Source: Caulobacter segnis
Lineage (GTDB): Bacteria > Pseudomonadota > Alphaproteobacteria > Caulobacterales > Caulobacteraceae
Assembly: GCF_003243465.1 (NCBI RefSeq)
Contig: NZ_QFQZ01000002.1
Span: 62,001 to 126,000 of the forward strand
DNA length: 64,000 nucleotides
Direction: 5' to 3'
In this document: one piece after another, positions 49,548 to 60,280 of the stretch
Layout of the letters: each line of letters starts with the position of its first letter
Numbering within the stretch: position 1 is the first letter of the stretch
The notes under the pieces: model-generated
What the model was told of the DNA's origin: nothing
The model's input: only the letters and a program-made list of their open reading frames with translations
The model's database searches: none
Translations under genes and position numbers: made by a program

Positions 49548-50447
49548 TTACGCCCCCTTGTCGAGCTGACGCGAGATGGCGTTCATCAGTTCAGCAACGA
49601 AGCCTTCCGAGCGGGTGCCGTAACCCGAGATGCGGGTCTGGAAGTAGTTGTAGAAGATAACGGCCGGGATAGCGGCGAAGAGGCCGATACCGGTGGCGAG
49701 CAGGGCTTCAGCGATACCCGGCGCCACGACGGCGAGGTTGGTGGTGTTGGTGTTAGCGATACCGATGAACGACGTCATGATGCCGTAAACCGTACCGAAC
49801 AGACCGATGAACGGACCGGCCGAACCGACCGAGGCCAGGAACACCATGCCGCCCGACAGACGCTTGGCCAGCGAGGACTGGACGGCGTTGATGGCGTAGG
49901 TGGCGCGGGCCAGCGTCGAGTCGCGGTGCTCGCCGGCGACTTGCAGGCCAGCTTGACGCGACAGTTCGACTTCCTGCGAGGCGGCGGCGGCCATGTCGGC
50001 CATCGGGTTGCCTTCGAATTCTTCCGACGAGCTGATGCGCGCGATGTCGGCGATCGAGCGAGCGCCGCGGAAGGCTTCCAGGAACTTGTCCGATTGCTTG
50101 TTCAGGCCGGCGAACTCGAAAATCTTGGTGAGCAGCAGCACCCACGAGAAGACCGAGGCCAGCAGCAGGCCGATCATGACGACCTTCACGACGGCGCCGG
50201 CGGCGAGGAACATGCCGACGGGGGTCAGCGAGTGGCCGCCCTTGCTTTCGCCTTCAGCGGCCGGAGCTTCGGCCGGAGCCGCTTCCGGAGCCGGGGTGGC
50301 GGCCGGCGTGGCGGCGGCGTCGGCGGGAGCCGAGGCGGCGGCCGGATCGGCGGGCTTGGCGTCTTGAGCGAACGCCGGGGCGCTCGCCATCAGCGCAACG
50401 GCGCCGACGAGAGCGATGAGGGGGGTCTTCCGTTTAATGTCGAGCAT
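49548..50447 (-). CDS. exbB: ExbB proton channel subunit with N-terminal signal/Ala-Pro region
   Basis: 299 aa from 50447. The first 24 residues look like a signal peptide ending APAFAQ, followed by an Ala/Pro-rich segment to about residue 60. Three transmembrane helices then fit MotA/TolQ/ExbB (SVFSWVLLLTKIFEF, ASVGSAGPFIGLFGTVYGIM, EALLATGIGLFAAIPAVIFYN). A longer start at 50513 would spoil the signal peptide. Confidence 0.92.
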   Translation of the reverse strand: MLDIKRKTPLIALVGAVALMASAPAFAQDAKPADPAAASAPADAAATPAATPAPEAAPAEAPAAEGESKGGHSLTPVGMFLAAGAVVKVVMIGLLLASVFSWVLLLTKIFEFAGLNKQSDKFLEAFRGARSIADIARISSSEEFEGNPMADMAAAASQEVELSRQAGLQVAGEHRDSTLARATYAINAVQSSLAKRLSGGMVFLASVGSAGPFIGLFGTVYGIMTSFIGIANTNTTNLAVVAPGIAEALLATGIGLFAAIPAVIFYNYFQTRISGYGTRSEGFVAELMNAISRQLDKGA

Positions 50448-51029
50448 CTGTCGCCAGTTCCTGATTGGTCTAGCACGTTTGGACCGAGGGTCGTCGCGCG
50501 AGAGCGTCTCCACCCTAACTCTGAATAGCCCGTTCCGGGGTTCGATTTCTCTCCCCTCGGGACGGACCCGCTTCGCTGCGCTCGACCCGTTACGCCCCTC
50601 AACGAGGACTAGGCCTCCAGAAGGATCGTTTCGAAGCGCGTGCGACCGAGGCCCGTCTGAGGGGCTCCGGTCTTACCGCAATGTTAGAATTGCGGCTGTG
50701 GTCCTTTGGCAACCCCTTTTCGCACCGTCAAGGGGCTCGTTTAGGCACAAAATCGTCGTACACGGTGGAAGAGTCCGGCGTTTACCGCGACGCACAAAGG
50801 GCTTTTCGGGAAAACGGGGCGTTTTTCCCCCTGCAAGAAGATTGGCGATGCTGCACCGCAGCAAGGCAACAAAACGATGGTCGATGAAGGCAGGCGCCCG
50901 CCGACTTGGCAAATGACGACTTTCGCGTCCCGCCAAAGAATTCGCGCGGATGGAGAAAGCGGCGCCGGCCGAGCTTGAGCATAGACGCGAAGGCGTCCGA
51001 GCCAGATCTTTGGGAAAATTGAGGAAGAT
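50448..51029. other. Intergenic region upstream of exbB
   Basis: About 580 bp without a convincing gene; the long frames are Arg-rich and lack ribosome sites. An inverted repeat CCGCAAT-N6-ATTGCGG at 50676-50695 is a possible operator for the tonB operon. Confidence 0.4.
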
Positions 51030-51105
51030 GGTGCCTGGGGCCGGAATCGAACCAGCGACACGCGGATTTTCAATCCGCTGCTCTACCAACTGAGCTACCC
51101 AGGCA
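51030..51105 (-). tRNA. tRNA-Phe (GAA anticodon)
   Basis: 76 nt with encoded CCA. Acceptor GCCTGGG pairs with CCCAGGC; anticodon loop TTGAAAA; T-loop GTTCGATTC. The cloverleaf is complete. Confidence 0.96.
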
Positions 51106-51203
51106 TCTGAACCTTGGCGGTGGAAACCGCCCCGGCGACCTCGCGGCGAAGCGAGGAGCCGGGTCTATAGAGAAGGCGCGCGGCGAAGTCCAGCGCCCTT
51201 TTG

Positions 51204-51377
51204 TCATTCCCTGTTGATGAGTTCGGAAGGCGGATTTTCCTCGTCATCGTCGCCGCCGGCGACGACGTAGCGACCGCTCAGCCACCGCTGCAGGTCGACG
51301 TCGGCGCAGCGCTTCGAACAGAAGGGGCGGAAGGCCTTTTCGACAGGCTTGCCGCAAATCGGGCACCCCGTGCTCAT
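51204..51377 (-). CDS. yacG: Zinc-ribbon protein YacG (gyrase inhibitor family)
   Basis: 57 aa. CPICGKP and FCSKRCADVDLQRWLSGRY give the four zinc Cys of YacG. In E. coli YacG inhibits DNA gyrase. It overlaps the RNase gene by 4 nt, as in many alphaproteobacteria. Confidence 0.9.
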   Translation of the reverse strand: MSTGCPICGKPVEKAFRPFCSKRCADVDLQRWLSGRYVVAGGDDDEENPPSELINRE

Positions 51378-52420
51378 GTGGCGAACACCTCCATACGGTC
51401 GTCCGGCCAATTGGTCTCAGATTCGACGGTGAAGCGACGCCCCAGGCGCTCGGCGACTCCGCCGTCGAGCTCGGCGGCGAAGGCTTGCGCCACAGCCGAC
51501 GAACAACGCGCGGTCAGGCGCGCTCCGCCCTGCGCCCTGCCCTCGCGTTCCAAGGCCCGTGCCAGGCGGCGGGCCTGGTGCCGGGGATTCGGGGCGCCCG
51601 CCGGCGTCAGCAGGCGATCCAGGATCGGCGGCGCGCGGCGCGGCACGATCATCTCGAGCGTGCCGAACTTGCTGATCGCGCCCACGCCAACGCCAGGATT
51701 GTCGGCGGCGAACGCGTTGCGGGCGGCCGTGGTCAGGGCCTGGCCGTCGTGGCCGCGACCGACCAGATCGAAGACGATGATTCCCCCAAGCCCCTTCAGG
51801 CGCAGCACGCGGGAGGCGACGCTAAGCGCCGCCATATTGGCCTGACGCGCGGCGCGCTTCGAATCGGAAGCCTCACGGCCGCCCAGATCGACGTCGACCG
51901 CCGTCAGGGCGCGAGTCGGCTCCACGGCGATGTCGCCGCCGCCGGGCAGGGCGAAGATGGTGGCCAGGGCGTCGGCCTCGGCCTCCTCGACGGCCTGGAG
52001 GGCCTTTTCCCCGGTCGTGGGCGAACCGGCCTTCACATGGTGGCGAAGGCGCTCCTCGATGGTCGGCGCCGTGCCCAACACGCGCGGCTCGCCCTCCCCT
52101 TCCGCCACGAACCGCGCGACGGCGGCCTTGCCCTGGCGCGAGGCGGTCTTGATCTCGATCTCGACGAGGCCGCCTTCGACCAGCCTGGGCATGTCGGGGC
52201 GCAGGGGCAGGATCACGTCCTGTCCGCCCGGCAAGGCGACGAAGGCCGAGGCGAAGCTCTTTTCGATCGACTTGACCCGGGCGACGCCGCGCACGCCCTC
52301 AGCGTCCAACAGATCGTCCGTGGGCCAGGAGACGAACAGGCGCTCGGGACGGCCGTCCAGGGTGACCACCCCGACCGTCTCGCCGACGCCCTTGTAGAGA
52401 TAGGCTCTACGTTCACTCAT
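51374..52420 (-). CDS. Ribonuclease E/G family protein
   Basis: 348 aa. Short RNase G-like protein: VARVKSIEKSFASAFVALPGG (degenerate S1 region), then TALTAVDVDLGG with catalytic acidic positions and GLGGIIVFDLVGRGHDG. It lacks the C-terminal scaffold of RNase E. Between maf and yacG. Confidence 0.88.
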   Translation of the reverse strand: MSERRAYLYKGVGETVGVVTLDGRPERLFVSWPTDDLLDAEGVRGVARVKSIEKSFASAFVALPGGQDVILPLRPDMPRLVEGGLVEIEIKTASRQGKAAVARFVAEGEGEPRVLGTAPTIEERLRHHVKAGSPTTGEKALQAVEEAEADALATIFALPGGGDIAVEPTRALTAVDVDLGGREASDSKRAARQANMAALSVASRVLRLKGLGGIIVFDLVGRGHDGQALTTAARNAFAADNPGVGVGAISKFGTLEMIVPRRAPPILDRLLTPAGAPNPRHQARRLARALEREGRAQGGARLTARCSSAVAQAFAAELDGGVAERLGRRFTVESETNWPDDRMEVFAT

Positions 52421-52430
52421 GACTTGGCGC

Positions 52431-53036
52431 TCATGGCCGGTAACCCAGGCCCGAAAGCAGGTTCAGCGTCTCGTAGAGCGGCAGACCAACGACGCTGGGA
52501 TAGGAGCCCTGCAGGTCGGTGATGAAACCGCCGGCCAGGCCTTGCACGCCATAGCCGCCGGCCTTGCCCTTCCACTGGCCGCTGGCGACGTAGCCGTCGC
52601 GCTCGGCGTCGGAGAGCCGCTTGAAGCCGACCTTGGTCTCGACCAGGCGCGAGCCCAGGCGGCCGTCGGGCGCGATCAGGGCCACGCCGGTGAACACCTT
52701 ATGGTTTCTACCCGACAGGAGCTTCAGGCAGTAAAGGACGTCGGCCTGCGTCTCGGCCTTGGGCAGGATGCGGCGGCCGACGGCGACGACCGTGTCGGCG
52801 GCCAGGACAAAGTCGCCCGGCGCGCGGGCGGCGACGGCGCGCGCCTTCTCCACCGCCAGGCGCAGGGCGTGGCGGCGCGGTGTCTCGTCGCGCAGCGGGG
52901 TCTCGTCGATGTCGGCGGGATCGACCCGGTCGGGCGTGACGCCGACCTGGGCCAGCAGGTCGAGGCGCCGGGGGCTCGCGCTGGCCAGCACCAGCGCCGG
53001 CCCGGCGGCCGCTTGGGCTGCCGTCGTCGGAGCCAT
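52431..53036 (-). CDS. maf: Maf nucleotide pyrophosphatase
   Basis: 201 aa. LVLASASPRRLDLLAQVGV is the Maf signature, then DETP, VEKARAVA, VLAADTVVAVG and LSGRNHKVFTGVALI. Hydrolyses non-canonical NTPs and may affect division. 7 nt after infA. Confidence 0.95.
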   Translation of the reverse strand: MAPTTAAQAAAGPALVLASASPRRLDLLAQVGVTPDRVDPADIDETPLRDETPRRHALRLAVEKARAVAARAPGDFVLAADTVVAVGRRILPKAETQADVLYCLKLLSGRNHKVFTGVALIAPDGRLGSRLVETKVGFKRLSDAERDGYVASGQWKGKAGGYGVQGLAGGFITDLQGSYPSVVGLPLYETLNLLSGLGYRP

Positions 53037-53043
53037 CGGCGTC

Positions 53044-53262
53044 TTACTTGAAGCGGTAGGTGATACGGCCCTTGGTCAGGTCGTAGGGGGTCATCTCGAC
53101 CAGGACCTTGTCGCCGGCCAGCACGCGGATGCGGTTCTTGCGCATCTTGCCGGCGGTGTGGGCGATGATCTCGTGATCGTTTTCCAGCTTCACGCGGAAC
53201 GTGGCGTTGGGCAGCAATTCGCTGACCGTGCCGGGAAACTCGAGCAGTTCTTCCTTAGCCAT
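53044..53262 (-). CDS. infA: Translation initiation factor IF-1
   Basis: 72 aa from ATG 53262. S1/OB fold, KEELLEFPGTVSELLPNATFRVKLEN and MRKNRIRVLAGDKVLVEMTPYDLTKGRI. Full length and highly conserved; an upstream start would add four residues and is not used. Confidence 0.97.
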   Translation of the reverse strand: MAKEELLEFPGTVSELLPNATFRVKLENDHEIIAHTAGKMRKNRIRVLAGDKVLVEMTPYDLTKGRITYRFK

Positions 53263-53336
53263 CAGGCCTCTCAAAGGGACGAATCGGATTGCCGCGAAGA
53301 CGGGGGTCCTCGCGGCGAGGCGCCTCTATAACGCAA

Positions 53337-53792
53337 TTACCCCCCAAACGTCGATGGCGCCCCGAAACGTTGCTTGATGGCCGCCGCCAGGGCGTCGCGG
53401 ACCTCGCGATAGGCCTCTAGCCGGGCCTCCCGCGAGCCGTCGACCAGCGTGGGATCGTGGGTCGGCCAGTACTCGATCTCCACCGCGCGATCCCGCGACA
53501 GTTCCACGGCGCGGTGCTGGGCCTCGGGGGTCAGGGAGACCACGACATCGAAGCTGCCGTCCTCGAGCTCGGCGAAGGTCTTGGGCTTGTGATCCGAGAT
53601 GTCCAGGCCAAGTTCGTCCATGACCACGACGACGAACGGGTCGACCCCCTCGCCCGCCGGATCGCCCTTCAGCCCGCACGAATCGACGAAGGCCCGCTTG
53701 CCGTAGAATCGCTTGAACAGCCCCTCGGCCATCGGCGAACGCACCCGGTTGTAGTTGCAGGTGAACAGCACCGCGTCCGGAAGCCCCTCCAC
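53337..53792 (-). CDS. Low-molecular-weight phosphatase / arsenate reductase-like
   Basis: 151 aa. The P-loop LFTCNYNRVRSPMAE contains CX5R-S. EYWPTHDPTLVDG carries the general-acid Asp region. In the alphaproteobacterial block infA-phosphatase-UPF0262-hisD, where it is usual. Tyrosine phosphatase or arsenate reductase activity cannot be told apart from sequence. Confidence 0.88.
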   Translation of the reverse strand: MEGLPDAVLFTCNYNRVRSPMAEGLFKRFYGKRAFVDSCGLKGDPAGEGVDPFVVVVMDELGLDISDHKPKTFAELEDGSFDVVVSLTPEAQHRAVELSRDRAVEIEYWPTHDPTLVDGSREARLEAYREVRDALAAAIKQRFGAPSTFGG

Positions 53793-53795
53793 CCC

Positions 53796-54278
53796 CTAGC
53801 CTCGCCAGTGGAGAGCGCAGATCAGGGTGAACAGCCGCCGGGCGGTGTCGAGGTCGGTCTTGACCTTGCCGACCAGGCGCTCGCGCAGCAGGTTCGAGCC
53901 TTCGTTGTGCAGGCCGCGCCGGCCCATGTCCAAGGCCTCGATCTGCTGCGGGGTCGAACTTCGTATGGCCGAATAGTAGCTGTCGCAGATCAGGAAGTAG
54001 TCCTTGATCACGGTGCGGAACGGCGACAGCGACAAGAGGTGCCGGCGCGCATAGTCCGGTCCGGAGATGTCGAAGGCCAGCCGATTCTCGACCAGCGACA
54101 GCTTCACGTCGTAAGGGCCGCCATGCGCCTCTTCGGGCTCGAAGTAGTTGCCCTCGAGCAGATCGAAGATCGCGACCTGGCGCTCCTGCTCCTGGTCGCG
54201 CGAGACGGCCGCAAGGCTCTGGTCGTCGATCTCGATCGACTGGATTCTTTGGCGGGCGCGGTCGTCTGTCGGGCTCAT
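53796..54278 (-). CDS. UPF0262 family protein
   Basis: 160 aa. IQSIEIDDQSLAAVSRDQEQERQVAIFDLLEGNYFEP and the C-terminal GRRGLHNEGSNLLRERLVGKVKTDLDTARRLFTLICALHW match UPF0262, an alphaproteobacterial family of unknown role, almost always between hisD and the phosphatase. Confidence 0.93.
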   Translation of the reverse strand: MSPTDDRARQRIQSIEIDDQSLAAVSRDQEQERQVAIFDLLEGNYFEPEEAHGGPYDVKLSLVENRLAFDISGPDYARRHLLSLSPFRTVIKDYFLICDSYYSAIRSSTPQQIEALDMGRRGLHNEGSNLLRERLVGKVKTDLDTARRLFTLICALHWRG

Positions 54279-54299
54279 CTGGCGCGGGAGGTTCGCGCG

Positions 54300-55586
54300 T
54301 CAGCCGGCGGAAGGCAACCGGATCTCCGCCGACAGGGCGTGAGCCGGCAGCCCCTCGGCCTTGGCGAGGGCGACGGTGTGCGGTCCCAGGATGCCGAACG
54401 CGGCGGCGTCGCACTTCACGATCGAGGTGCGCTTGATGAAGTCGTAGATCGACAGGCCCGACTGGAAGCGCGCCGCGCGGCTGGTGGGCAGCACGTGGTT
54501 GGAGCCCGCGACGTAGTCGCCGATCGCCTCGGGCGTGACGCGGCCCAGGAAGATCGCCCCCGCGTGGCGCACGCGATCGGAAAGACGCTCGGGCGCCTCC
54601 GTCGCGAACTCGACGTGCTCGGGGGCGATGGCGTCGACCAGCGCCGGACTCTCGTCCAGCGGCGCGATGATCACCGCGCCGTGGTCGCGCCACGAGGCGG
54701 CGGCGTCCTCGCCCGTGGCGAGGGTCGTCAGACGCGCCGTAACCGCCTCCTCGACCTGGGCGGCGAAGGTTTCGTCGTCGGTGATCAGGATCGACTGGGC
54801 GGCCGGGTCGTGCTCGGCCTGGCTGAGCAGGTCGGCGGCGATCCAGTCGGGATTGGTCTTGTTGTCGGTCACGACGACGATTTCCGAAGGACCGGCCAGG
54901 GCGTCGATGCCGACGACACCGTAGAGGCGACGCTTGGCGGCGGTGACGAAGGCGTTGCCGGGACCGACGATCTTGTCGACCGGCTGGATCGGACCCGCGC
55001 CATAGGCCAGGGCGGCCACCGCCTGGGCGCCGCCGACGCGCCAGATCTCGGTGACGCCGGCTTCCTTGGCTGCGGCCAGCACCGCGGGTTGCAGCTTGCC
55101 CGGCGGGGTGACCATGGCGATGCGATCGACGCCCGCCACCTGGGCCGGCACGGCGTTCATCAGCACGGTCGAGGGGTAGGCGGCGCGGCCGCCCGGGACA
55201 TAGACGCCCACGGCCTCCAGCGGCGTCCAGCGCCAGCCGAGCTCGACGCCGGCCTCGTCGGTCCAGGCCTGGTCGGCCGGGCGTTGGCGACTGTGATAGG
55301 CGCGGATGCGGGCGGCGGCGAAGGCGATGGCCTCGCGCACGTCGGCGGGCGTGTCCGCCCAACCCTGCTCGATCTCTTCCGGCGTGACCCGGATCGTCTC
55401 GGCCGTCAGCTCGACCTTATCGAACTTGCGGCTGAACTCGAGCACCGCCGCGATCCCATGCGTCTTGACCGCCTCCAGCACGTCGCGCGCGGCGGCGTCG
55501 ACATCGGCGGGAGAGCCCCGGCGCTCATCGAGGAAGGCCTTGAAGGCTTCGGCGAAACCGGGATCGGAGAATTGGAAACGGCGCAT
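54300..55586 (-). CDS. hisD: Histidinol dehydrogenase
   Basis: 428 aa from ATG 55586. GVYVPGGRAAYPSTVLMNAVPAQVAGV, VGGAQAVAALAYGAGPIQPVDKIVGPGN, AGPSEIVVVTD and the Zn/catalytic segment FQSGLSIYDFIKRTS mark HisD, which oxidises histidinol to histidine. It is outside any his operon, in the conserved alphaproteobacterial block. Confidence 0.97.
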   Translation of the reverse strand: MRRFQFSDPGFAEAFKAFLDERRGSPADVDAAARDVLEAVKTHGIAAVLEFSRKFDKVELTAETIRVTPEEIEQGWADTPADVREAIAFAAARIRAYHSRQRPADQAWTDEAGVELGWRWTPLEAVGVYVPGGRAAYPSTVLMNAVPAQVAGVDRIAMVTPPGKLQPAVLAAAKEAGVTEIWRVGGAQAVAALAYGAGPIQPVDKIVGPGNAFVTAAKRRLYGVVGIDALAGPSEIVVVTDNKTNPDWIAADLLSQAEHDPAAQSILITDDETFAAQVEEAVTARLTTLATGEDAAASWRDHGAVIIAPLDESPALVDAIAPEHVEFATEAPERLSDRVRHAGAIFLGRVTPEAIGDYVAGSNHVLPTSRAARFQSGLSIYDFIKRTSIVKCDAAAFGILGPHTVALAKAEGLPAHALSAEIRLPSAG

Positions 55587-55663
55587 GGCGCCTAGATGCG
55601 GTTTTTTGGCGAGGTGGCAAGGGGGCAGCGCGGCCTTTTGAGCCACGCGCCGCGCCCCCCGCT

Positions 55664-57103
55664 CTAGCGACGCCGCATCAGCAAGCCGTAGACGGCGCCC
55701 GACAGCACGAAACCCACGAACCAGGCGTAGGCGTAGAGCCCGGTCCAGAAGCCCGCCACGCCGCCGAAAAGATGCGGAAAGGCCGTGGCCAGGAACCCCG
55801 GCAGGTTCGGCAGCACGCCGCACGCCAGGCCGATGACGGCGGCCGGGTTCCAGCCCCGCCGATAGCCATAGACTCCCTCGCGACGATAGAGATCGTCGGC
55901 GACCAGGGCCGCGCGGCGCACCAGCCAGTAGTCGACGATCATGATCCCGGCGATCGGGCCCAGCAGGGCGCCGTAGCCCGTCAGCCAGACAAAGATGTAG
56001 CCGTTGGTGCTCTCCATAAGCTTCCAGGGCATGATCAGCGCGCCGATCCCGGCGGTGATGTAGCCCCCGATGCGATAGGTGATCTTCTCGGGCCACACGG
56101 CGGCGAAGTCGTAGGCCGGCCCCACCAGGTTGGCGGCGATGTTGCAGGAGACGGTGTCGAGGCTGATGATCAGCAGCCCGATCATGACCGCCACGCCGCC
56201 GATGTCGCCGGCCAGGGCCACGGGGTCCCAGATCGCCTTGCCGAAGATCACCACCGTGGCCGAGGTGACGATCACGCTCATCAGGGCCATCAGGGTCATG
56301 GGCCCCGGCAGGCCGGCGGCCTGACCCAGGATCTGGTCGCGCTGGGTGCGGGCGAAGCGGGTGAAGTCGGGAATGTTCAGGGCCAGCGTCCCCCAGTAGC
56401 CAGCCATGGCGGTGACGATCGGCGGGAACTCCGTCCAGAAGCGACCCGCCTTGGGATGGCCGGGGTCGTAGACCGAAGGTGCGTGCAGCATGGAGCCCAG
56501 CCCACCCGCCTTGGACAGCGCCCACCAGACCAGCAGCGCGCAGACGATGACCTTCACCGGCGCGGTCCAGGTCTCCAGCTTGCGGACGGCGTCCAGCCCC
56601 TTGGTGACGAACAGCAGTTGCAGCAGCCAGAAGGCCGCGAAGGCCGTCAGTTGGCCGGTTCCAATGCCCAAGGGCGTGATGGGGCCGGTCAGGTTCTTGC
56701 CCACCATGACGCCCAGAAGGGTCAAAAGCGCGCCGCCCCCGATCCAGGTCTGGATACCGTACCAGCCGCAGGCCACCAGGGCGCGGGCCAGGGCCGGCAG
56801 GCTGGCGCCCCGCCAGCCGAACGAGGAGCGCACCAGCACCGCAAACGGCACGCCGTGTTTCGCGCCGGCGTGGCCGATCAGCAGCATGGGTCCCAGGATG
56901 ATCAGGTTGCCCAGCATGATCGCGGCCACGGCCTGGCCCGCCGACAGGCCCTGGTCGATCAGTCCGCCCGCCAGCATGTAGGCGGGCACCGCGATCACCA
57001 TGCCCAGCCACAGGGCCGCGAAATGCCACCAGCGCCAGTTGCGCTGCGCGGCGCTGGTCGGCGCCAGATCCTCGTTCCACAGATCGTTGTCGGGCGCGCT
57101 CAT
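55664..57103 (-). CDS. NCS1-family nucleobase/hydantoin permease
   Basis: 479 aa with about 12 transmembrane helices. The N-terminal NEDLAPTSAAQRNWRWWHFAALWLGM and SFGWRGASLPALARALVACGWYGIQTWIGG are typical of NCS1 symporters (cytosine, allantoin, hydantoin). Substrate not determinable. It is inserted between murA/DUF2948 and hisD, and has a perfect palindrome upstream. Confidence 0.9.
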   Translation of the reverse strand: MSAPDNDLWNEDLAPTSAAQRNWRWWHFAALWLGMVIAVPAYMLAGGLIDQGLSAGQAVAAIMLGNLIILGPMLLIGHAGAKHGVPFAVLVRSSFGWRGASLPALARALVACGWYGIQTWIGGGALLTLLGVMVGKNLTGPITPLGIGTGQLTAFAAFWLLQLLFVTKGLDAVRKLETWTAPVKVIVCALLVWWALSKAGGLGSMLHAPSVYDPGHPKAGRFWTEFPPIVTAMAGYWGTLALNIPDFTRFARTQRDQILGQAAGLPGPMTLMALMSVIVTSATVVIFGKAIWDPVALAGDIGGVAVMIGLLIISLDTVSCNIAANLVGPAYDFAAVWPEKITYRIGGYITAGIGALIMPWKLMESTNGYIFVWLTGYGALLGPIAGIMIVDYWLVRRAALVADDLYRREGVYGYRRGWNPAAVIGLACGVLPNLPGFLATAFPHLFGGVAGFWTGLYAYAWFVGFVLSGAVYGLLMRRR

Positions 57104-57196
57104 CCCATGGTCCCCGAGGGCTTCAAACCCGTCGGCGCGCCACCAAGCCCCAGGCGGACGCGCCCAGGGTCGAGCTTAGGAGGCAAGGCCGGGCGA

Positions 57197-57214
57197 ATGA
57201 CAAAGTTTTGTCAT
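57197..57214. promoter_or_regulatory. Palindromic operator upstream of NCS1 permease
   Basis: ATGACAAA-GT-TTTGTCAT, perfect 8-bp arms, 94 bp before the permease start. A specific regulator is not encoded nearby. Confidence 0.6.
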
Positions 57215-57265
57215 CTGTCCGACTGTTGGAGAAGCAGAAGACCTCAGACGGTCAGCGCGGACTCG

Positions 57266-57442
57266 TTAGCCGAGCACCGCGCAGGCCCATGTCGCCACGC
57301 CGGCCCAGAACGCCAGGCACAAGCCGAACGCCCCGACGCGGCCCCATGCGAAGCGAAGCCCGCCGTGCGCCAAGGCCGACGCCTCGGGCTGCGCGATGTC
57401 GTACGAACCGAAACCGGTCGAATAGGCGGACTTTCTGGCCAT
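57266..57442 (-). CDS. Small membrane protein, 58 aa
   Basis: MARKSAYSTGFGSYDIA start and one or two hydrophobic helices at the end (VGAFGLCLAFWAGVATWACAVLG). An upstream start at 57463 is less likely. No family recognised. Confidence 0.55.
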   Translation of the reverse strand: MARKSAYSTGFGSYDIAQPEASALAHGGLRFAWGRVGAFGLCLAFWAGVATWACAVLG

Positions 57443-57641
57443 GGAGGCGTCCCTAACGAGCACGCCTCTGACGGGCGTGTGACGTTAACTTAACACCGCC
57501 CGGGCGCCAGAATAACCGCCCCGCGGATCACTAGAGCGTGGGACAATTTCTCAGCGTTCGGTCTGCCTACGGAAAGATCACGAAAATCAGGCCGCCCAAG
57601 GGTTGAGCACGGCGCCCAATTCTTAGCCCGAATGGTCGGAC

Positions 57642-58088
57642 TTATTCCGCGTGGCCCGGCGTCCGGGGCGTGATCCAGGGATCGGAGACGTCGGCCAGCG
57701 CCACGTCCAGGCAGTCGACCGACACGCGCATGTCGCCGCCGCCGGCGAAGGTCAGGGTGACCACGCCCGCCGGCGCCTCCTGCGCCGGCTCGAAGCCGAT
57801 CGACAGCAGCTCGACCACCGCGCCCTTGGCGTCGCGGCGCAGGTTGCGGGCCTGCACGCCCGCGACATCGCCGAACTGCAGGGCCGAACGCACCCGCTCG
57901 CCCGCCTTGGCGCGCTTGCCCAGCGCTTCCCAGCGGAAGCGGTTGCAGGCGATCGTGAGGGTGCGGCTCTGCGCGTCCCAGCGGATGTCGCCAATCTTGG
58001 CGATGGCGTCCTGCAAGGCGGCCGACAGCACGGCGAGATCCTCGGGGTCGTGGGCCAGCAGGCGCAGCGGCTTGACGGCGTCGGCCAT
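57642..58088 (-). CDS. DUF2948 family protein
   Basis: 148 aa. KPLRLLAHDPEDLAVLSAALQDAIAKIGDIRWDA and FRWEALGKRAKAGERVRSALQF are the DUF2948 pattern. It follows murA by 3 nt, its standard neighbour in alphaproteobacteria. Unknown role. Confidence 0.93.
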   Translation of the reverse strand: MADAVKPLRLLAHDPEDLAVLSAALQDAIAKIGDIRWDAQSRTLTIACNRFRWEALGKRAKAGERVRSALQFGDVAGVQARNLRRDAKGAVVELLSIGFEPAQEAPAGVVTLTFAGGGDMRVSVDCLDVALADVSDPWITPRTPGHAE

Positions 58089-58091
58089 CGG

Positions 58092-59381
<1,290 letters not shown>

Positions 59382-59491
59382 GAGGTCCCTCGAACGCGCC
59401 AAGCGGGGGTGTCTCGGCGCGGCTCACATGTGAGGGGCGGGTTCTATCCGTTGCAAGAGGGGTTGCAAGGGCCTCCCGGCGATTTGCGGGC

Positions 59492-59944
59492 CTAGATCGG
59501 CGCAGAGAGGTCGTAAGGGCGCTCATCCTCGGGCCAGCGCAGGTCGTGCGTGGTGCTGGCGAGGTCCAGCGCCACCTGCGCCAGGTCGATCGCCTTGCGC
59601 GTCGCCGCCAGGCCGTCGCGCCCGAAGGCGGCCTTGCCGAAGTCGGTGTCGAACTGGCCGCCGTCGCCGGCCAGCCGCACCGCGACGGCCCAGCCCTCCC
59701 CGTCGGGATTCGGAAACGGCGCGGACAGTTCGACGCACAGGTCGACGCGCGCGCCGTCGCGATGACTTATCCCCAGCAACTTCCGAACGGCGTTATACGG
59801 CCGGGGCGCGGCGCGCGCGGCCTCGATCGCGGGGTCAAAATCGCCAGAAACCCCACGGGACGCGGCTTTTCGCTTGCGCAGATTGGTCCGGAGGGCCTCG
59901 GCCAGCTTGGCTTCGCGGGTCATCTTGTCGTCGCTGATCGGCAT
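59492..59944 (-). CDS. Hypothetical protein with conserved basic N-terminus
   Basis: 150 aa. MPISDDKMTREAKLAEALRTNLRKRKAASRG resembles a short conserved alphaproteobacterial motif. The rest (VDLCVELSAPFPNPDGEGWAVAVRLAG, FGRDGLAATRKAIDLAQVALDL) is an alpha/beta domain I cannot name. Lies between murA and tRNA-Thr. Confidence 0.65.
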   Translation of the reverse strand: MPISDDKMTREAKLAEALRTNLRKRKAASRGVSGDFDPAIEAARAAPRPYNAVRKLLGISHRDGARVDLCVELSAPFPNPDGEGWAVAVRLAGDGGQFDTDFGKAAFGRDGLAATRKAIDLAQVALDLASTTHDLRWPEDERPYDLSAPI

Positions 59945-60034
59945 GTCGCCGGGGTGCGGCGACAAAGTTCTTCGGTCAAGACGATTTTGGGCTTGGCGAT
60001 CGCGATTCTCCTCGCTATACGCCCCCTCCTCGTC

Positions 60035-60109
<75 letters not shown>

Positions 60110-60110
60110 C

Positions 60111-60139
60111 GGGGACCCAAGTGAAGAACTTGGGTCCCC
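60111..60139 (+). terminator. Terminator after tRNA-Thr
   Basis: GGGGACCCAAG, 7-nt loop, CTTGGGTCCCC, directly after the tRNA; the T-run is weak. Confidence 0.75.
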
Positions 60140-60280
60140 GCCACTTCTTCCCAAATCCTTGAATTCACGTCGCGCCTTCATCGCGCACGCGGCTTTGCGC
60201 GCCGGTCTCGGCGCGCCGGATCCATCAGCTTCACGATGTCCGGCGACCGTCGGAGCGACGGCCGCCAGCTTCAGAACATC

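Noticed and set aside
50416..50916. Plus-strand gene upstream of exbB
   Set aside because: Starts inside the exbB signal peptide region on the other strand, Arg/Ser-rich, no ribosome site.
53326..55362. 678-codon minus-strand frame across hisD, UPF0262 and the phosphatase
   Set aside because: Out-of-frame shadow, mostly Arg/Gly.
54300..57080. 926-aa HisD fusion
   Set aside because: The upstream part is an out-of-frame reading of the NCS1 gene; HisD starts at 55586 with a normal N-terminus.
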